Program-made: the position numbers and the translations under genes
Part shown: piece by piece, positions 59,605-64,000 of the stretch
Position numbering within the stretch: the stretch's first letter is position 1
Layout: every line of letters starts with the position of its first letter
Assembly: GCF_042477335.2 (NCBI RefSeq)
Contig: NC_091263.1
Location: 70,674,501-70,738,500 of the forward strand
Reading direction: 5' to 3'
Source: Ovis canadensis
Lineage: Eukaryota > Chordata > Mammalia > Artiodactyla > Bovidae
DNA: 64,000 bases
Notes under the pieces: model-generated
Told to the model about the DNA's origin: nothing
The model's database searches: none
What the model saw: the letters and a program-made list of their open reading frames with translations, nothing else

Positions 59605-59815
59605 GGCTTCCCTCGTAGCTTAGACAGTAAAAGACTCTGCCAGCAATGCAGGAGACCCACGTTCGATCCCTAGGTCGGCAAGAGCCCCTGGAGAAGGGAA
59701 ATGGCTACCCACTCCAATATTCTTGCCTGGAGAGTCCCATGGACAGAGGAGCCTGGCAGGCTACAGTCTATGGGGTTGCAGAGTCAGACACGGCTGAGGT
59801 ACTCACACACACATA
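59605..59815 (+). mobile_element. Bov-tA type SINE
   Basis: Forward copy: CTGGCTTCCCTCGTAGCTTA, GCAATGCAGGAGACCCACG, CATGGACAGAGGAGCCTGGC, with a short CA-rich tail. Confidence 0.93.
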
Positions 59816-59984
59816 CACCTCCCTGGCCTCCCGTGGCTGCCCGTGTCCCCCTGTGGGCACTCAGCTGCTCAATGGCCTCAAATGGGCATTTATCACAATT
59901 AAAACCCAAAGTTCTTACCCTGGCTCGAGAGGCCCTTCAAGATCTAACCCTTGTCCACCCTGCAGCTCTTGTTATAGTGTCTAC

Positions 59985-60445
59985 TGCTGCGTAACAAACC
60001 ACCTCAGTACACAGTGCGTCTCGTGCGTCTGTGATCAGGGCAGGGCTCGCAAGGGAAGGCCCGTCCTTGGTGTCAGTGGGGCCACTCAACAGGGGCAGAA
60101 GATCCAGTTACAGGATGGCACATGCCCAAGGGGGCCAAATTGGCGCTGGCTGGTCAAGGACCTCAGTTGGGGCTGAGAACTGGGGTGTCTCGATTCTCAT
60201 CCAACAGCTGTTTAGGCTTCCCCACTGCATGGCGGCTGAATTCTAAGCACAAGTGTTAAAAAACGGAAAAGCAACCCGCACACAGGAAGCAGAAGCTGCC
60301 GGTCTCTTGCACCCTGGGCCCAGAAAGTGTCCCCGTGTCATCTCCTCAGTACTCGATTCAAGTGATCACAAAGCCCAGAATGAAGGTGCAGGGAGGCAGA
60401 CTCAACCTCTCCTCGCGCAGAGTGTCAGATATGTTTAAAGATAAC
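59985..60445. repeat. Old interspersed repeat, family uncertain
   Basis: Begins CTACTGCTGCGTAACAAACC and later has CTCAGTTGGGGCTGAGAACT, GCATGGCGGCTGAATTC and CAGGAAGCAGAAGCTGCC, the pattern of an ancient mammalian LTR or DNA-transposon repeat (MaLR/MLT1-like is my best guess). Non-coding. Confidence 0.45.
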
Positions 60446-60569
60446 CGCAGCCCTCACCTCCGCGCCTCCGGCTACCGTCTCTGTGCGGGCTTCAGCCGTT
60501 ATGAACCACCCTGAGTTCCGTAGCTCACTCCCCAACTAGGGCCCCGCACTTCCACTCCCTTCTGCAGAT

Positions 60570-61070
60570 TCCCGTGGGACCCACAGTCCTGCTCAGTGAC
60601 CAGTCCAGTGATCCACACTTCCTCTCAGCCCCTCTAATCCTTCCTCTCTGCAGCCACAGAGCTCCTTCTCAACACACACGTCAGTCTCTCCCAGCCTGTA
60701 ACCCTCCCTGGCTGCCACTGCCCCCAGGATGCCGCCTGCCTTCCCTAGCCTACTCCGCCATGCCTTGCTGCCCCATCCCCACGGCCCAGGGGCTCATGCC
60801 ACCCCTCCCCGACTTGTGCTCCTCTCAAAGCCACAATTCGCCCCCGTCCAGTCTTATCCCACTGCCTGCAAGCCCTCCTCCCCTCATCTGTCTGGCAAAC
60901 CCTGCTCACCCTTTTAAGACCAAAAGCTGCCTCCTCCAGGAAGCAGTCCCAGATCTCAGGTTGGACGAAGCACCTCTCCTGTGCCTCCACATGCCCCTGC
61001 ATGCCTTTGGATCCCTGTTGCAGTCTGCATCTCCCAGGGCAGGAGCTTCCATCCTGTCCATCTGGGTCCA
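60570..61070. repeat. L2-like LINE remnant
   Basis: CTGCCTCCTCCAGGAAGCAG, TCCCTGGCTGCCACTGCCCC and similar stretches resemble L2 3' sequence. A further L2-like piece lies at 63,290-63,365. Confidence 0.55.
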
Positions 61071-61114
61071 TGCCCTGGATAGCCAAATCTTTAGACCTCA
61101 GCCTCCTCTTGCAC

Positions 61115-61224
61115 CCATGAGTGGGGAAAAAAAGCTTTATTGATAAATAGGTTCTAGTGAAATAAACAGAGTGATAGTTTCTAGGGGAGTAAAAAAGTAG
61201 AATCTGCATCTCTCCACCTCGCCT
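61115..61224 (-). other. H1-8: H1-8 3' untranslated region
   Basis: A very short 3' UTR of about 100 nt. On the mRNA strand it contains TTTTTTACT, TTTATTT and TATTTATC in the 70 bases before the AATAAA, a spacing seen in maternal mRNAs controlled by cytoplasmic polyadenylation. That regulation is inference. Confidence 0.75.
61136..61141 (-). terminator. H1-8: H1-8 poly(A) signal AATAAA
   Basis: Reads TTTATT on the + strand, that is AATAAA in the H1-8 direction, 83 nt after the stop codon. Cleavage is expected near 61,115-61,125. Confidence 0.85.
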
Positions 61225-61461
61225 CTAGCCCTCGGCTTCTGCCTTCTTGCTCGCCGCTTTGGACACTGAAGACTTGGTGGGGATGCCAGGCTTTCTCGGG
61301 CCCTTAGAGGCCTCAGCCTTCCCAGCCAGTGGTACAGGCTCCTTCTTGGACCCAGCACCCTTGGGAGGAACAGGGGCCTTGGCTTTGGGCCCCTCCCCAG
61401 CAGCCTCTTTAGGGACCTTGCCCCCCATCTTCTTTTTGGCCAGGGAAGTACCATTCTCACC
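61225..61461 (-). CDS. H1-8: Oocyte linker histone H1.8, last coding exon
   Basis: H1-8 (H1FOO) is the linker histone of oocytes and early embryos. This exon gives the last 78 residues and a TAG stop. It begins GENGTSLAKKK after acceptor cttacag and is a lysine-, alanine- and proline-rich disordered tail (PKAKAPVPPKGAGSKKEP, KGPRKPGIPTKSS) as expected of an H1 C-terminal domain that binds linker DNA. It lies tail-to-tail with PLXND1, as in human. The orthology call rests on the tail motifs shared with human H1FOO across three exons and on the neighbouring gene. Confidence 0.93.
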   Translation of the reverse strand, partial: GENGTSLAKKKMGGKVPKEAAGEGPKAKAPVPPKGAGSKKEPVPLAGKAEASKGPRKPGIPTKSSVSKAASKKAEAEG

Positions 61462-61751
61462 CTGTAAGAAAGCAAACCAGGAGAAGGTGGCAGGGCTGGG
61501 CACACCACTCAGAGCCCATGAACTCAGGGTTGAAAGCCCAGCTCTAGGTTGCTTTCGACAAGTGCCCTCCCCTCTCTAAGCCTCAGCCCCCTATCTATAA
61601 GGTGGGGACGGTGATCTTCCGGGCACTGGAGGGCTGGGAGCAGAGGAAACTGAAGTAGGTTACCCTCTTCTTACCCACCCTGGGCTTCGGTGGGGACACT
61701 CGAGCTCTGGCCACTGGAGATCAAGACAAGGGAAGTCAACCCGGCACCTAC

Positions 61752-61816
61752 CTTGGTGACTGTGGGTTTTGAACTCTGACTTGCAGGCTGTGTTTTCCTG
61801 TGGGCCTTGGTATCTG
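61752..61816 (-). CDS. H1-8: H1-8 penultimate coding exon
   Basis: A 65-nt exon encoding ADTKAHRKTQPASQSSKPTVTK, where the leading alanine codon is shared with the exon before. The acceptor is a CAGCAG tandem. I chose the first AG because it gives the same length as the human protein at this point (Q-G-D-A-E versus Q-A-D-T-K). Donor AAG|gtaggt, phase 0 into the last exon. Confidence 0.9.
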
Positions 61817-62184
61817 CTGGAAGAGGGATGCCGTGTGAGACAGACTTTTTTCCAGAGGAGCTGCCGCTCGGCAGCAGGGTTGAGGGGCCCCACAGCCCGC
61901 AGCCTGCCCAGGGCCCAGTCCTCATGCTGACGCTTGCAGGCTGTGCGACCTGGGACAAGTCGTTCAGCCTGTCTGAGCCTGGTGCCCGAGTCTGCCAACT
62001 GAAGGTCGCAGCCTCTGGCCCATGGGACAGCAGGAGGATTAAGTGAAGGAGGGCAACCATCCCTCATTCCATTCACAGCTCCCCATCCACCCACTTTATC
62101 TTCAACCCATCTTCCACGCGGCGGCCAGGATACATTTTAAAAAAATGCCTCAGGCTCTACCTGTCCCCTGTTCAGAGTCTTTCC

Positions 62185-62903
62185 ATAACTTGATAAAAAC
62201 CATCATGGAGAACAGTATAGAATTTCCCTACTCAACTAGGAATGAAACCACCATGTGACCCAGCAATCCCACTAGGAGGGCATGTATCCTGAGCAAACCA
62301 TAATTCAAAAAGACACACGTGCCCGCCCTGTTCATTGCAGCACTGTCTACAACAATCAGGACACGGAAGCAACCTAGATGTCCACCAACAGATGAACGGA
62401 TGAAGAGGCTGTGGTCTACCTATACCACGGAATATTACTCAGCCATAAAAAGGAATGCATTTGAGTCAGTTCTGTTGAGGTGGATGAACCTAGAGACTGC
62501 CATACGGGGGGAAGTCAGTCAAGACGAGAAAAACAAATATATGTTAACGCATATACATGGAATTTAGGAAACTGGGATCGAACCTTTTCGCAGGGCAGGA
62601 AGAGAAACGCAGACATAGAGAATAGACTTCTGGACACAGCTGGGGAAGGAGAGTGGGACGAAGTGAGAGAGCAGCACTGAAATATACACACTGCTGTGTG
62701 CAAAATACATAGCTGGCGGGGAGCTGCTGTATAGTACAGGGGCGCAACTTGGTGCTGTGATGGCTGGAGGGGTGGCAGGGGGGTCACCAGGGAGGGGATA
62801 CACGTATACAGAGAGTGGATTCACATCGATGTTCAACAGAAAAATATTGTAAAACAATCACACTCCAATTTTTATAGTTGTTTTTTTTTTTTAGATTCGT
62901 AAG
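62185..62903 (+). mobile_element. L1 LINE 3' end in an H1-8 intron
   Basis: Bovid L1 3' end: CATGTGACCCAGCAATCCCA, TGTCTACAACAATCAGGAC, ATTACTCAGCCATAAAAAGG, GGGGAGCTGCTGTATAGTAC, ACTCCAATTTTTATAG. 5'-truncated, no intact frame, antisense to H1-8. It lies between two copies of a 46-47-bp flanking repeat. Confidence 0.9.
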
Positions 62904-63062
62904 AAAAAAAGCACCTCGGGCCCTAACTGTCCCCTGTCCAGGGTCTTTCCGTGGCTCCGCACCGTCTTCAGGATCAAGTGCAGCCTCCCGCCGCCCTTCA
63001 CGGCGTCCCCTTCTCCCGCCCCCAGTGCACACAGACAGGACTATTTAGACTTCTCCACCTTT

Positions 63063-63285
63063 GGTCTTCCCTGTGGCTCAGATGGTAGAGAATCCGCCTG
63101 CAACGTGGGAGACCTGGGTATGATCCCTGGGTTCGGAAGATCCCCTGGCGGAGGGCATGGCAACGCACTGCTGTATTCTTGCCTGGAGAATCGCCCATGG
63201 ACAGAGGAGCCTGGCAGGCTACAGTTCATGGGGTCGCAGAGCTGGACACGACTGAGCAACTAAGCACAACTCAGCACAGCCACGT
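63063..63285 (+). mobile_element. Bov-tA type SINE in an H1-8 intron
   Basis: Forward copy: GTCTTCCCTGTGGCTCAGAT, GCAACGTGGGAGACCTGGGT, GGACAGAGGAGCCTGGCAGG, GGACACGACTGAGCAACTAA. Confidence 0.93.
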
Positions 63286-63542
63286 CCTTCGTGCCTTCAT
63301 GCCTCTGCACAAGCTGGTCTTCTGTGTGGGCCACCTCCTCCAGGAAGCCTCCCCTGACCTCTCTCAGAGCTGACCCCTCCTCCCACCCCCACCAGCTACC
63401 CTGAGTTCTCTGTCTGGGTCAAGCCAAGTGTCTTTGGGCACACCGAGTAGACACCCCCTCCTCCCCAGAACTGACCCCTCCATCCATGCGGCCAGTGGTT
63501 GCCAGAAACCCCATCCCATGCCCACCCCATTCACACCCATAC

Positions 63543-63891
63543 CTTGGCGGCTCCCTCTTTCTTTGACCTTCAACTTCCCGCCAGGCCCACTGGCGCTGGG
63601 AGGGGCCTGAGCAGCCTTGTCTGGCCGTTGGGAGGACTTCTTGGCCTCGCCCAGCCTTGCCTCTGGGTCCTTGGTCTGCATGCCTTTCTTGGGGGCATTC
63701 TTGGCTGCGCCTGGTTTGGAGGGAGCTGCCCTCCCCTCTCTGGGCTTCCTGGCTCCTTTTTTCACCTCGCCTGGGTTGGCAGGGTCCTTCTTTGACTCAC
63801 TCGGCTTCTTGGGGTCTTTCCCCTCAGCCTGACCGGGCATCCTGAGGGCTGTCTTCCTGGGTGGGATTTTCCTTTTGTCTTTGGGGACTAA
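63543..63891 (-). CDS. H1-8: H1-8 exon for the start of the C-terminal tail
   Basis: 116 codons plus one base, starting LVPKDKRKIPPRK directly after the globular domain and running through lysine/proline-rich repeats (KDPKKPSESKKDP, EVKKGARKPREG, KPGAAKNAPKKG) to KVKERGSRQ. Acceptor ctgccag, donor CAAG|gtatgg. The globular winged-helix domain and the start codon are encoded by exons beyond the right edge of the window, so the gene is partial here. Confidence 0.94.
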
Positions 63892-64000
63892 CTGGCAGAA
63901 GAGAGAATGGGGTGGAACTGAGAGCAGAGGTCTGGGCATCTCCTGCCCCGACACCCTGCGTGAGGCTCAGAGAAGACCCCATCCCCAGGGAGCGGGTGAA

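Larger units (their letters stand above)
57226..61114. other. Intergenic region between PLXND1 and H1-8 3' ends
   Basis: About 3.9 kb separating two convergent genes. It holds two Bov-tA SINEs, MIR remnants near 57,460 and 57,900, an old LTR-like or DNA-transposon repeat at 59,985-60,445 and L2-like sequence at about 60,570-61,070. No gene is supportable. Confidence 0.85.
61817..63542 (-). other. H1-8: H1-8 intron with L1 and Bov-tA insertions
   Basis: A 1.7-kb intron between the two tail exons. It contains an L1 3' end (62,185-62,903) antisense to the gene, a Bov-tA SINE (63,063-63,285), and L2-like sequence around both. The first-listed flanks of the L1 are a 46-bp direct repeat. Confidence 0.85.

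Noticed and set aside
7500-63285. tRNA genes at the SINE ends
   Set aside because: The GGTTCGATCCC-type boxes belong to tRNA-derived SINEs; no copy folds as a complete tRNA with intact arms from what I can read.

Overview
The window is a stretch of ruminant nuclear genome. Its interspersed repeats are artiodactyl ones: many Bov-tA/Bov-A type SINEs, 3' ends of the BovB (RTE) LINE and of bovid L1. The genes are intron-rich vertebrate genes with GT-AG splice sites. The exact species (cattle, sheep, goat, buffalo) cannot be fixed from the sequence alone.

Layout: positions 1 to about 8,400 are upstream intergenic DNA made of old MIR/L2 remnants, a BovB fragment, a Bov-tA SINE and purine-rich simple sequence; I see no gene there. 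A CpG island (about 8,420-10,260) holds the promoter, the 5' leader and the large first exon of PLXND1, on the + strand. I could trace all 36 coding exons from the ATG at 8,859 to the TGA at 56,253. Every exon-exon phase is consistent and the sum is 5,796 nt, a 1,931-residue plexin-D1 with no frameshift or internal stop. Intron 1 (15.7 kb) is the largest and contains the best candidates for regulatory DNA. Two possible poly(A) signals follow the stop codon (ATTAAA at 56,915 and AATAAA at 57,198).

After about 4 kb of repeat-rich intergenic DNA, the last three coding exons of H1-8 (H1FOO, the oocyte linker histone) lie on the - strand, tail-to-tail with PLXND1, with their own AATAAA. The exons for its start and globular domain are beyond the right edge. 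The PLXND1/H1-8 neighbourhood is the same as in human 3q22.

Plexin-D1 is a single-pass receptor for semaphorins (notably SEMA3E) in endothelium, thymocytes and neurons. The order read here is signal peptide, sema domain, PSI and IPT repeats, membrane segment, and split GAP domain with an inserted GTPase-binding domain, ending in the GIPC-binding tail SEA. H1-8 is functionally unrelated.

I found no novel multi-gene system. The best new observation is a 37-bp tandem duplication over the 3' end and splice donor of exon 21. It creates a second near-equivalent donor, and using it would put a stop codon just after the membrane segment.
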